From contig OY821520.1 in NCBI GenBank assembly GCA_963682025.1, forward strand, positions 241,015,414-241,079,413: a DNA stretch of 64,000 bases, read 5' to 3'. Shown one piece after another: positions 10,871 through 22,560 of the stretch. The notes under the pieces were generated by a model that worked only from the letters and a program-made list of their open reading frames with translations, was not told where the DNA came from and ran no database searches. The translations under genes were made by a program, and so were the position numbers. Each line of letters opens with the position of its first letter. Position 1 is the first letter of the stretch. This stretch comes from Cordilura impudica. Lineage: Eukaryota; Arthropoda; Insecta; Diptera; Scathophagidae.

Positions 10871-12900
10871 AATTGGTTATTTGAATTAGAAATCAATGTT
10901 TCTCTTGAAGTTTTTTTTTTTTTTTTTTTTCTTAATGTGCAAAGATTTCATTGACAAACTGTTTATTGGTTTTCATATTTTGATTTGTCAAAAATTTATT
11001 TAAAAACAACCTCCTACAAAGCGAAGTTCTGTTAAAAGATATGAAGGATTTTTTTTTTTCAAATCCAACGGTGTCATTCGAAAATATAGAAAACTTGTGG
11101 GACTAACTTTGAGAATTTCGTAATGCTACTGGCAAGGATGGATAAAGAAATATTTATGTTTTAATATTTAAAATTAAATTAAATAAAAAATTATGAATTA
11201 TTTACATAATTTATATAAAATATTTACATATTTATAATAAGAAAATCATGAGCATTAAGTGTATTTCAATATTAACTACAGCTATATATTATAATTAAAA
11301 AAGCATACTAAAAACAAAATATATGGCAAATTGTGAAAATATCCTGCCATCATAATAAGAACGAAAAGCCAATTTTTTGGGTTAGCTGGGCGAGAAACTT
11401 AAAAAAAGGTTTTTTTGGGTTCAAAATATTTTCCATAATTTTGAATGATTGCAAAATCTCATTATTTCAATGGCAGAATACTGGCATATAAGCTATTTGT
11501 AAATATTGAGTTTAAGATAAGTGTTCTAATAATAAGTAATATAACAATGTGGAAGTATTTTTTTGTTCGATATGCCCGTGAGAGTTATATGTCAAATTAC
11601 ATAAAATCAATTACAAATCAATGTATGTTATCATTTTTGGGATTTTGTTTCACAATTTTGTTTAATTAATTTTCAAAAAAAAAAAGGAAAAACTCGTTAA
11701 AAATTTTGTTAGGCCAATTGCAAAAAAAAATATACGTACATTCATTTGTAATTTCTGGGGAGAGTAAGATAAGAGGAAATGAAGGCGTAATTAGTGGCAA
11801 AAGGAGTAAAGTCTATGTAATTTGGCATATATTTGTCTATTCGTGTAAATATAACAACAACAACGAAAAAATGACAAGATTTTTAGATTATAAGAAGTTA
11901 TATATAGGCAGACGACGATTTGCTTATCTGTATATAACATCACATACACATTAAATTGAACACTACAAAATAAGTATAACAAAACTTAAGGAGATTAATT
12001 TTGTTTATGATTCCGTTAACAGAAACAGAAGATGACGAAAACGGCGTAGACGAAAATATTTGAGATAAAGAAATACAAAAAATAGCATAAGTTTAATAAG
12101 TGATATACTGAAAAAACAGAGAAAGAGATAGAGAGAGAAAGGACACTTATGTTAATCTAAATTAATAGACAAGTGTAAAAGAGTATTTATTTAATTACTC
12201 GGAGATTATGAAAAGAATCCATAGAAGTAGTCCTAGAAAACTTCAACTTATTCGAATTAGTCTCTATGAGAGACAGAGAGGGAGAGAGAGAGAGAGTTAT
12301 AGATATCCAACGATATACAATATTTTAGAGATAACTTAAAATTTCTTAAAATCTTTTTGGTTTTAAGAAGCTCTTCTTTAGTATTTTATTCTAAAACTAA
12401 TAGATTAAGAATCTAAAGCCTTTTTAAGTACTTTTAAAAGCATGTATTCGTATTGGTATAAGAGTTTTGCTCTCCACATGTATTTAAAGTCTTGAATCAT
12501 GTTTTGAGTATTTCAGTATTATGCTAAATTTTGTATTTCTTTTTTTTCAGAAGCAACAACGACAGTTTTTCTTTTTTGACTTTGTTCTTTGGAAATAAAG
12601 TCTGTTGAAACTCACACACACAGATATTTAAGAAATAAAGTGTATATAATTACAACATTCAGAAGTTTTTGAGAGAAAAAAAAAAAACAAACAACATTTA
12701 TAATTTTATATGTATGTTTAAAAGAAGATATTCAAAGAAAAACATAATGTTAGTTTTGTTTTTTTTTTTTAATAAGATTAAGTAGTAGACACCAATTTGT
12801 ACAAAAATTTACTAGGTGAAAGAGTTTTGATTTCTTAAATTTTTTTCTTTGCGACTAGTATTTTTTTTTTTTGTTGTAAATATTTTTTTTTATTTCGCAC
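10871..12900. other. AT-rich Rop intron sequence, no gene seen
   Basis: Includes a probable Tc1 C-terminal remnant at about 11075-11104, poly-A/T runs, and purine-rich GA tracts at 12118-12142 and 12270-12296. Short open frames at 11445-11954 show no recognisable motifs. I searched the minus strand for the expected next Rop exon and did not find it. Confidence 0.6.
12118..12296. repeat. GAGA-rich tracts
   Basis: Two purine tracts with (GA)n cores (12118-12142 and about 12270-12296). They are simple-sequence DNA. GA repeats can bind GAGA factor in flies, but nothing else here indicates a regulatory element. Confidence 0.6.
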
Positions 12901-13004
12901 CTGGCATTCATATGGTAGAAATGCTATATTTATCTCCTTTAGAGTTTTGATCTTTCTTGCAGCGCACGATTTACACAAATCGTTAAATAATTCCTCCGGG
13001 CAAA
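12901..13004 (-). CDS. Rop: Rop (Sec1/Munc18) coding exon 4
   Basis: Encodes about residues 121-155 of the fly syntaxin-binding protein Rop (Munc18/STXBP1 family): [20 protein letters not shown], then [14 protein letters not shown]. The acceptor is TTTATAG at 13011-13005 and the donor is CAG|GTGCGA, with GT at 12900-12899. The exon is 104 nt. With the single G left by exon 3 it makes exactly 35 codons and ends in phase 0. The donor is weaker than the others (GTGCGA), and a read-through frame continues into Lys-rich intron sequence, which I reject as coding. SM proteins clasp syntaxin and guide SNARE assembly at the plasma membrane during vesicle exocytosis; this exon belongs to domain 1, the syntaxin N-lobe binding region. 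The next exon should begin the rest of domain 1 and lies beyond the left edge. Confidence 0.95.
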
Positions 13005-15491
13005 CTATAAATATAATAAATTTTCCAAAAAACAAATGAACATAACAACTAAATTAAAATTATGTTATACAAACGAAAAAAAAAATTCAAGTGCAAAAAC
13101 ATTTTTCTAAATATTGAAGAAAAATATTTGATAATATATATTTATTTATATAAAAGAACTATAGCGCCCAAAACCTTGTACTGTTAAAGGATTCTTTATT
13201 ATGGTAATGGTCTATTAAAAAAATTCTAAAGGATTTAAAATTATATAAATTATTTTTTCTTATAGCTAAAAAAATTAATAAAAACTTAAAAGTTTAATAA
13301 AATAGCTAGAAAAGCTGGTTATAGTAGAATTAAAAATGATTTCTCACCATTAACTGTAAATTCAAGTTTAGATAAAAAGTTGTAAGTAAAAAGGTTTAAA
13401 AATAAATTTAAAAAAAAATATAAAAACAGAAGAAACCCCAAAAAATATAGCCTTTTTAAAATTTTTTCCATACAATGTAACAATTAAAGCTGAAGATTTT
13501 TGAATTACATTTTTTTTTTTTAATTGTAACTCAGAAAATAATCAATTGTGATTAATAATTTCGATTCGCTATTCAGAAAAACTCAATTGAAAATCATAAA
13601 ATACACGTTATATAAAAAAATTTGCAACTGAAATTCAGGAAATTGAGTAAAAGTCAATTAATTGTTCTTTAAAAAATATTAAATCAATCAATTAAACTTT
13701 ACATTTTGAAATTCCGGGAGCTAATTATGTTAGACATGAGCAAGTGAAATTCTTGTCGAATGAAATTTATGTATTTGTTATTCGAAACAGTGAAGCGAAA
13801 TTTAACTCGAAATCAAAAATAGTTTTGTAGTGCAATACACTTGATTCAAATATTTATTTAAAAATGAGACCGTAGCACTTTTAAAGGGACGAGTCTAACG
13901 CTCTCAATACTTTCAAACCACGACTTGGGTAATATCAATTTTCTCTCAATACTTTAATTAATGTCGTAATTAATTTCGATCGCGACTTAGGTAATATCAA
14001 TTAAAGTTCCGTAAGGCCCATTTGAAATTTTAGTGAATATTGAGATAACATCACATGAAACTGTAAATAGAAATTCACAGAATATAATATTGAAATTCAG
14101 ATAATTTGAATTGGTATTTAGAAAATATCAATTGAAATTAGAAAATTGATATCATTAAAAAAACATTTTTTCAAAAAACTTCATTTGAAATTCAGAAAAT
14201 ATGATTTGAAAATCAGAAAAATACCGATTTATCAATTGTTATTTCAGAATTTTTTGAATAGAATTTTCAATAGAATTTAATTGATATTTTTTGGTATTTC
14301 AATTGATAACACAGTACAACACATGATTTTGGGACTCAATTCTGGTAATTGCATCTAAAAGTAGCCCGAAAAATAAGAACTTCTGCGTCATTAGTTTTGT
14401 CAAGTTGATTGCCATTATAATTTAATGGCCATAGGAGTTTTTTTTGCTCAAGGTGGATTTTTATCACTTTTTGTATATTTTAACTCGGTAGCCGTACGGA
14501 ATAGCTCTTTTTTGAATTTTTTAAGGCACTGGATGCACTTTTTTCGGGTAGGTTTGTAGGAAATTTTGTTGACAGTTTTTTATTAAAAAAAAAAAAAAAC
14601 TATTCACTCAATAGTCAGTAGTTTGAATATTCAAATACTTTAAATCGCTTTGATTTTTTTTAAGTAAAAGTAATGAAAACTAAACTTTTTTAAAGGTTTC
14701 AAATAAAATTTTAATATTTATAAAATATTTAAGAATAATGCTCTTTGTCTTTTCAATAGTACATATTGCCTAGAGAAGAGTTTGGAAAAGTATTTTTTTA
14801 ACCTTATAGGTTAAATTTAAGGTTACTTAAACACTTGAATTACTTTTTTGTCTGCGTCAAGCTTATAAGTATATTTATAAATCAACAACATTGTTTATTG
14901 TTAAATGCTGCTTTGTTATGGTTTTGTAGATTATTCTTAAAAAAATAAATGTTAAGACGCAAAAAGTTCGACAGTGAAAATGAAACACACAACATTATGA
15001 GCTTCCTTTTATTGTAAGCATTAGTCGGCCAAAAAGCTTTAAAGAAGGATTGAATGAAATTTAAAAAATGCAATTAGTTATTATGGTTAGACATAACGCA
15101 AACCATTCCTGTTTAAAATGCCATGAAACACACACACATTTGAATATGGTTATAAGAATAAAAAATACCAATGTTAATTTCACAATAAATTAAACAATAA
15201 ACAGAAAACAGCATTTAAAAAAATCTCTTTTGGCAGACTTTCAAGACATGAAAGAAAACAAAAAGTGTGTGTGGTTGGGGGTAAAATACCTGACTTTCAT
15301 AGGCTAGAAAAGCAATATTGATTTCTTTGCAAGTTTGTATAAAGCGAACTAAATTTGTTTCAGCTTTAATCATATCAAAAATAGTGTCAGGAATGGCTAT
15401 AAAAATTAAATTATAAAAAAAAAAAATTTAAAATATTAAATAAAAAAAATAAAAATAAAATAAAAACTAAAAAAATTCAAGGCCAACTTAC
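13005..15491 (-). other. Rop intron 3 (2,487 bp)
   Basis: Bounded by GTAAGT (donor at 15491-15490) and AG (13006-13005). AT-rich, with no transposon coding sequence seen. Between about 13500 and 14340 the motif GAAATTCAGAAAAT recurs many times in degenerate form, often with AATTGA, like weak tandem repeats. Similar motifs occur at 51770-51860 and 53560-53700. Confidence 0.8.
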
Positions 15492-15647
15492 CCTCAGTAA
15501 AGAAGACATGAGCATAGCGATACATGGGTCTAGCAGGATTTTCAAAATCCCTTATTAAGCCTTGCACGGATTCTTGAGATGGTGTTATTAAATATATAGC
15601 ATCCATAGATGGTAAAGGTTCACGTTTTTTATTGATATCTTCGACCA
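15492..15647 (-). CDS. Rop: Rop (Sec1/Munc18) coding exon 3
   Basis: Encodes about residues 70-120: [40 protein letters not shown] and [11 protein letters not shown], near-diagnostic of Munc18/Rop domain 1. The exon starts after AG at 15649-15648 and supplies TG to complete a Leu codon begun in exon 2. It ends GAGG|GTAAGT, donating a G that with TT of exon 4 makes Val. Length is 156 nt: 2 + 51 codons + 1, so both junctions keep frame. Intron 2 between this exon and exon 2 is only 126 bp (15648-15773). The reading frame is intact with no stop; strong conservation next to decaying transposons shows the gene is under selection. Confidence 0.97.
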
Positions 15648-15773
15648 CTATTAGAACGAAAAATACAAAAAACAAAATAATAAAAATTATAATTTAGTTT
15701 AAGAAATAACATTATCTTAGAAATTAAGAAACTTTTTCAAATTTATTTATCTTTATGAAAAAATTCCACTTAC

Positions 15774-15950
15774 AGGTTATGCCCTCAGCACTGATTTCAT
15801 GCATTTTTGTACATGCTGACACCATGCGCATGCCCAACTTATCAACGACTAATACACGCCAATTCATGTTGTCCTTGGAGGCTGCAGACGATATAGCGCC
15901 TGCTTTTTTCGGAGGTGGTGGTTTATATCGCACCACCTCGTTCATAATTT
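15774..15950 (-). CDS. Rop: Rop (Sec1/Munc18) coding exon 2
   Basis: Encodes about residues 11-68: IMNEVVRYKPPPPKKAGAI, then WRVLVVDKLGMRMVSACTKM and HEISAEGIT. The N-terminal strand WRVLVVDKLGMRMVS and the HEISAEGIT helix match the start of SM-protein domain 1, which contacts syntaxin. Between them is a low-complexity Ala/Ser linker, the part most variable in flies. The acceptor is TTTTTTCAG and the exon begins with AA, completing a Lys codon whose first A is in exon 1; it ends ACCT|GTAAGT. Length is 177 nt: 2 + 58 codons + 1, in phase at both ends. Upstream lies a 22,966-bp first intron. Confidence 0.97.
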
Positions 15951-16264
15951 CTGAAAAAAAGTCAATTTTATATACATTACAAAAGAAAAATTTTGGAAAA
16001 TTGCCAGTTAAGAAAATATATAAAACTAACTAATGGCCTTATTTACAGCCGAACAAGCACTGTTTGTTAAGATACACTAAACCATACTCATGTATTAGAG
16101 TATAGACAATTTAATTTATTTTATTAACATCGCTAAAATATAAAGCAGCTTATATGCTTCAAAAGTATCTATAAGCCGATAACAATTCATTATACTACAG
16201 CAAAACAATAGACCATTCATGCACAACATTTTAAACATTTCTGCCTCAGCTGCCGCACTTTATA

Positions 16265-17912
16265 CATTAGGATAGATGCATATTATTAGGGCGTTAACTC
16301 AAAAACGTTTTATTTTTTTTTATTTTTGCATTTCTCAAAGCTGATTATGGGCAAAAAGACTTTTGGGAATTTTTTTTAGTTTTTTAGTTTAGTTGGATGT
16401 TTTTTAGATGTTTTAGAGGTCAGTAAGGGGTTGCTGAAATCGATTAAATCCCAAAAGAATTTTTTTCACAGTTTATGGAGGTTAATACAGGTTCGTTGAA
16501 ATTGAATTATAAAAAAAAAATGAGCCCAAAAATTTGTGCGGGTGCGGGGTCGCTAAAATCGATTTTATCAAAAAAAAAAAAAAAAAACTGAGCCCAAAAG
16601 ATTTTTGAGAATTTTTCTGATATTTTAGAGGTCAGTAAGGAGTTTATGAAATCGATTTAATCCAAAAAATGAGACCAAATGAGATTTTTTTTTGAATTTA
16701 TGGAGGTCGGTAAGGGGTCGCTGGAATTAAATTATAAAAAAATGAGTCCAAAAGATTTGTCAGAAATCGCTGAAATTGATTTAATAAAAAAGATTTTTGG
16801 GATTTTTTTCAGATATTTTAGATATTTTGGTCGGTAAGGCGTTTTTTATAATTTTTTACTTCGTGCTTTAGTTTAACAAAACCAGATATATCACTTCTGA
16901 AAAGTACTAGCTTACTAAATAAGATTATTCGCGGTGAAAATTATTAGTTTAAGGGGAACTTTATGACAATTAACATATACAAAAGTTTAAACATTTCAAA
17001 AGTGGTTGAAAAACTTCTGCCTCAGTTGCCACACTTTAGGATGGGATGCATATTGGGGCATTTCACCAAAAATTTTTTATTATTTATTTTCATAACTATT
17101 AAAGCAGAAAATGAATTGTTATGGCCTAAAATATATTTTAAAATATTTTTCGAGATTATACGGGTCGCTGAAATCGATTTTTTTTTTTACAAAACATGGG
17201 CCCAAAAGATTTTTGAGATTTTTTTTTTTTTTTAATTTGCTTAAACCAAAAAAATGTAAGTTATGAAACATATATTTTTTTAAATCTATTTTCTCTTATG
17301 CTTTATTTTCACAAAACCAGATAAATCACTTATAAAGATTACAACCTACTAAAGAAATTTTTTCGCTGTAAAAATTATTAGTTTAAGGGGATTTTAGAAG
17401 TTCAAACCTTATTTACTAGAGAAATATGCAATAAAATCTGCTAGATAAGCCTTTAAAATCTCTTTAATTTAAAACCAATATGTCTCTTACTACTTAAGCA
17501 GAAATATTTAAAAAAAAAAAAACTAGAACAAAATCATTTATTAACACATGGCTTCCTGCTAAACATGAGATTTGTATAAAAATATGCCAATTTCAAAAGA
17601 TATATATTTCGAAGAGCTATATAACGCATTTAATTTTACCGCCAAATAGTGTCAAATAATCTCGAATATGTCATTCTGGTTTATTTTAGGGAAATATAAG
17701 GTTATCCAAGTGGCCCTCAATCGAAAAAATTGTACCACAGATAATTTTCATTTGTAACCGGATACTCTTCAGAAGTGATTTATCTGATTTTGTGAAAATA
17801 CCAGAGAAAAACCACTGACCTTCAAAAAATCTGAAAAAATTATCAAAAATCTTTTGGGAAATAAGAATTCATATTTTGCTTTAACTCCGTTTTTGGTGAA
17901 TCGCCTTAATGC
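16265..17912. repeat. Three copies of an unclassified repeat, two direct and one inverted
   Basis: Copies at about 16265-16965 (+), 17035-17395 (+) and 17740-17912 (-). Shared landmarks are GGATGCATATT near one end, a TTTCACCAAAAA or AACTCAAAAACG stretch, repeated 'AAAAGATTTTTGAGA / GAGGTCAGTAAGGGGT / GCTGAAATCGAT' modules, and an end with ACAAAACCAGATAAATCACT. Inside copy 1 the module GGTCAGTAAGG...CGATTTAAT is itself repeated about four times. No coding sequence. Confidence 0.65.
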
Positions 17913-18639
17913 ATATGAACAACAAAATTGTATTCCTTAAATTAAGGCAGCAGCAAAAGATTGGTGTAAATGCTTTTTCCACCCTTTAGTAATGTATGTG
18001 TATTTTTAGTTCGTTTCGCGAAAACTAGCACTCAGACGTACATGCGTACATTTACTGTTAATAGCAAAAAAAAAAAACCTTTTAGTTTTCATATAAATGT
18101 TGTTGTCTTATTGTTGTAATCATATACGCCATTGAATAAAAAAAGCCAATGTTTGTTATGTTCAAACAAACAATATAACTAACAACCCCTAACCGCTCTA
18201 TAAATTCGGAAAGTAGTTTATTTGTAAATCTAGGAATAGGTGTAAATATTAATTTTAAATGTGTAAATATTGCGCTGAAATTTCGATATGTGTTGAGAAG
18301 CTTAAATTATGGGATCTGTGATTTTAGTTGTCTAATACCAAACGGGGACACCAACAATTTCGAAAAATAAAATGTTATAGTAACCCTACAAACCAATATT
18401 TATTTTAACAACAGGCTTTGCCTTCAATGTATATATTCTTTCATATTTTTTTATTCAGTTGTCTAAAGTACATACACTTTTCAATTTGATCTTTTATTCG
18501 AATGAATAATGAATTTTTATATTTAAACATAAATGTTTATTATTCAACATATTATTAAACAATTGTTAACAAAATTTTAAGAAATTTTGTCTACACACAC
18601 GCAAAGATAAAGGGGAAAAGTAAAAAAAAAATTAAAAAT
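17913..18639. other. AT-rich intron sequence, nothing recognised
   Basis: No motif, repeat or coding similarity that I can support. Confidence 0.6.
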
Positions 18640-19470
18640 GTGCGACGACAGAATTGTAAAACTGCTCGCAGATCAGCAAGCATCAATGCAAAATCAAACC
18701 AATTCAAAAACCTATTCACAACAGAAGTTTTGATCGGAAACTTGAAACAAATAGTCCAGTGTTACATTTGCAATGTAAACAAACTCAACGTTAGGGGAAA
18801 AGCCTACAACAGCATGATGCCATCAAATAAATTTTGAAGATGAAATAACAGCATTAAAAGACAAATAAGTACTACTTTCAAATTTTGTAAATTTTTTTGG
18901 ATGCATTATGAGGGAATGATTATATACCATGCCATTAGTTTGGTTTCAAAAGACATTATTATTCAGTTGATGCTAATTTTAAATCTTCGTGATCAAATAT
19001 GCACCATAGCTATTCCTTTAGACATTGAAAAAACTTTCAGTAAAGCTTTACATAAAGGCCTTATTTATAAATTAATACACTCCGGGTTTTAATCCTTTTG
19101 TTATTAAGATTTTAAGTAGTTATTTTGAAACAGGGAGTTCTTTATTAACAATACACATTCGGATGTTAGCATAATTAACAGAGGCGTACCTCAAGGACCA
19201 CTTCTATGCAATATTTCAATTTATGATTTTCCAGACATATCTAATGGTTCAAATAGTATTTAATGGACTAATGATTCACTTATTTATGCCGGTCATAAAT
19301 CACCATTTAATGATTTAAAATTAGTAAAGAATCATTTTTCTATAATTGATGACTAATAAAAAAGTTTTAGAAATACATTAGGGCAAATGTCCATATTATG
19401 TCGTAGAACAAAGTAAAAAAAATAGTTTTATATTAAACAAATCAATGATCATGCACGCTTTAGTAAAAAT
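18640..19470 (+). pseudogene. LINE reverse transcriptase fragment (jockey-like)
   Basis: Around 19010-19090 the frame reads LDIEKTFSKALHKGLIYKLI, RT motif A of jockey-type LINEs (normally LDIEKAFD.VWH). Near 19170-19205 comes INRGVPQGPLL (motif B), then a damaged motif C region (WTNDSLIYAG, about 19264-19295). Stops and frameshifts interrupt every part. The open frame at 18640-18837 (with CYICNVNKLN) may belong to an upstream part, but I do not recognise it. The fragment ends where an M1 repeat starts at 19482. Confidence 0.7.
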
Positions 19471-19481
19471 GCAGCAATTAG

Positions 19482-20204
19482 AACAAGTAAGAAAATAATA
19501 GTCGGCCCTGTCTCCTATGTCCAACATATTAGATACAGATAATAAGCATAACACAAATGTTAGTGGCATTGTTAATAATTTTTTTGAAAAAGGTCGTATC
19601 GAATGCTATATTTATATGGGGACTAGGTCAAAAAATGGACCGATCCTGACCATAGTTGGTAGTCAATTATTTCTTGCAAAAACATATAGAAACCAAATAT
19701 GAGAAAAATCTATGCAATAATTTGGTTTTTTGATAGATTTAAGTGAAGATCGGGAAGCAGCTTAATATGACGGCTATGACTAAGAAATCTCCTACAGGGT
19801 TAATTTTTGGACTATTGATTAAAGGGTGTAATAAACACAAACAAACCAAATTTGACCAAGATTTATATATTTTGTTCTTATGGCAATTTAAGTCGTTTTC
19901 ATATTGGTAATTTGTATGGGGACTAGATCTGAACATGCAGCAATTTTTTACCAATTTCAGTAGCGTTCGTCCTACGGCGGATAAAATCTTATATACCAAA
20001 TTTCGTCAAAATATATTCTTATATATTTGATTACAAGGTTTACCTGGAACAAGGACGGACGGACGGACGGACGGACATTGCTAAATGGAATTGATTCTGA
20101 GTCGATCGGTATAATAAAAGATGGGCCTAAGTCAAATATTATTGGTAGTTACAAACATCACAATAGTCATTATACCGTGACCACATAGTGGTATAGGGTA
20201 TAAT
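19482..20204 (+). repeat. Mini-me-like repeat, family M1, copy c
   Basis: Starts AACAAGTAAG and ends CACATAGTGGTATAGGGTAT. Has (GGAC)n at about 20055-20077. The roughly 30 bases after its right end (TATGTTCACAAAGTTACTA) recur after fragment copy d at 22364, so the family end may extend further in these two copies. Confidence 0.85.
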
Positions 20205-20402
20205 AAAAGGTATGTTCACAAAGTTACTAAACAAAAATTTTAGCGAAATAACAAAATTTTTAATCTATGGAGTTTAGTATCCATTCATCTATTCTTTGTG
20301 GTTTTCCTGTATGACTCACTATTTCAGCAACTGTGGCATATGAGTTAGAAGTGTTAAGAGTTTCACGGTTTACTATTAATCGAAATTTTCAAACATATAT
20401 AT
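20205..20402 (-). other. Spacer with possible Tc1-like scrap
   Basis: On the minus strand the segment reads RETLNTSNSYATVAEIVSHT followed by GKPQRIDEW, faintly like a Tc1 DNA-binding region. Too weak to call a gene. Confidence 0.3.
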
Positions 20403-20810
20403 CTGTGGTCATAAGCAATAACCGCCTAACTCGAGAAAAATAGCTTATTTAAATCTAATGTGGCTTTATTATGACTTAGGTCAGAATATTTGTATTAATA
20501 TATTTTTAAAAAACAGTGTTAGAGAATTGGGGATTTCACGTAAATATAAAGCATTTTTAGTAGAATATGATAGCATACATAGCTCAAATCGGCGAAAATC
20601 ATTCTTTCGAGAAAAATAACTGTTTATATAAATGTAATGGGGCTTTATTACGACTTAGCTCAGTATGTTTTCATTAATAACTTTTTAAATAAGAGTGTTA
20701 GAAAAATGGGGATTTCACGTAAATATAAAGCGTTTTTAGTAGAATATGATAGCATACATAACTCAAATCGTTCTTAAGTCGACTTAGGCGGTTATCGCTT
20801 GTGACCACAG
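20403..20810. mobile_element. 408-bp MITE with internal tandem duplication
   Basis: Left end CTGTGGTCATAAGCAATAAC and right end, on the other strand, CTGTGGTCACAAGCGATAAC; the TIR continues for about 27 bp with two mismatches. ATATAT flanks both sides (20397-20402 and 20811-20816). The interior is two tandem copies of about 176 bp (about 20430-20605 and 20606-20782), each with GGGGATTTCACGTAAATATA. Superfamily unresolved. Confidence 0.8.
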
Positions 20811-21379
20811 ATATATAACAGAGTTCAGAACAAAACACACAGTGAATAAAAAACTCGTACATATGTATATGTAAACAAACATAGCTCAGACCAACAAACA
20901 CATATATTTATTTTCACATCAATTATGTGTATTTCTAAATTTTGTACGTTGCCGAATACAATCATGACTGTGTTTCGTTTTAATATTTCGTTATCCACAC
21001 GAACATTTTTCTATCACGTATTTTTTGTTTCGAACACACATAAACCACACAGATTCGAGTATAGCTTTATTTTAAGTTCGTCTTCTTGCACGTGTACTGC
21101 TTAAAAACAGAACATGTTCTTGAACGCGTACATCTAAAAATTAAAACATTATCCACTCGCGATCGGAAAAATCTGAAACACCCCTATAATAACGACAACA
21201 ATTGTTTCAACCAAATTTATTTAAAAAAATCTAAAATAATTCATTAGCAGTTATAAAAAAATTAAAATAAAAAGATAATAAAAATAAAAAAAAATAAAAA
21301 AAATAAAAAAAATAAAAAGATAGTAATAAAATAGAGAACAGAGATATTTTATATGTGGTTTGACTTAATTTCGTTTTTT
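20811..21379. other. AT-rich intron sequence with an A/T microsatellite
   Basis: Includes an AAAT-rich simple repeat at about 21265-21320. No coding similarity seen. Confidence 0.6.
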
Positions 21380-21679
21380 TTTTTTCGATATAATCGGACA
21401 AGTGATTGTTTGATAAGTTGTGGGCTCTAAACTAAAAAAATAAATAAAATATTTGTTTCTTTTTTCGCTTTTATTTACGCTCTACATCCTAATCTTAGCG
21501 AATAATAAAAAAAAACATTCTTCATCATAAAGGTAGATTTACAAAGAAAAACAAAAATAAATAAAAATAACTCGTTTTTGTGCTCAACGCATAATCGGAC
21601 AAAGGAAAGCAGATCAATAAATTTTTTGTGGCAAATCCTTTGTTTTCAATAACGATCTGTAAACATTTTAGAATTGATT

Positions 21680-22560
21680 TCACCAAGTATTAAGGCACAC
21701 TTAAAGTTTTATAGCGTTGCAGTAAAAAGCCTCCTTTTGTTGATTAAATGAGCTAAATTTTTGTTGGTAATTTCTGCTAGCTAGTTCCTCCCAATGATGT
21801 TCAATTACATTAACATCTGGGCTCTGTGTCGGTGTTTTTATAAGTTTTAGGCAGCAATGGTTCAACCGCACCTTGTTCCTGAGATCATTGTAAAACACTT
21901 TTCTTTGAAAATGTTGAGGTAGCCACATTTGTCCATTATACCATGCCTACCCCGACACTAGACATGCAACTCCAAACCATTACAGAGGCTCCTCTGTGCT
22001 TTCTTATTTTTATGATTGGTTTACCCCACACAAACATCTTGCAATCTGAACCATGCATATTAAATTTGCTTTCGTCACTGAACAGATCCTTGTAATGAGT
22101 CAAAACTATCAATGAAAATGTATTGTAGGATATCTTAACATTTTATTACATTCTGTTTTAAGTAAATACTCTAGCATATTTTACTAAAAAAAATTTATTT
22201 TGAGCTTAAAAATAGATATTTTCTAGCAACTCTACCATGATAGCTGTATTTATACAATGTATTCCGAACAGAATTTACAAACATTCTTTTCACTGCTGTT
22301 TTTAAAAATACATCACTATAGTCATTATACTGTGACCACATAGTGGCATAGGGTATAATAAAAGGTATGTTCACAAAATTACTAGTTAACAATTTTATAG
22401 GGATGTTGATTGATTTCTTTTCATAAAGAACGCTCTTGTTGCTCAGTTATTAGCTAATCTAAACCCATCACAGAACATCTGAATAATGTCGTGGACAGTG
22501 GATTTTCTTTTTCCAACCAATTCAAAAATTTCTCTCATTATTTTACCTACAAAAATAAAT
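21680..22560 (-). pseudogene. Broken Tc1 transposase
   Basis: Reading leftward on the minus strand: IMREIFELVGKRKSTVHDII (HTH, about 22545-22485), interrupted by an M1 fragment, then KYSYHGRVARKYLFLSSK (about 22250-22197). Next come LFSDESKFNMHGSDCKMFVW (catalytic D; about 22088-22028), GASVMVWSCMSSVG (about 21992-21950) and TPTQSPDVNVIEHHWEELAS (21830-21780), where the usual third acidic residue region SPDLNPIE is clear. Length and motif order fit a roughly 340-residue Tc1 transposase. Several stops and one repeat insertion make it inactive. Confidence 0.9.
22309..22363 (+). repeat. M1 terminal fragment (copy d) inside the Tc1
   Basis: Matches only the hairpin end of M1 (ACCACATAGTGGCATAGGG), followed by the same flank as copy c. 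It splits the Tc1 DNA-binding domain. Confidence 0.75.

Noticed and set aside
11445..11982. Clustered short open frames on both strands
   Set aside because: No motif, no homologue recognised, composition typical of intron; adjacent frames overlap on both strands.
12835..12900. Extension of Rop exon 4 into a Lys/Gln-rich tail
   Set aside because: It follows a GT donor and is low-complexity A-rich intron; Rop homologues continue quite differently after PYECQ.
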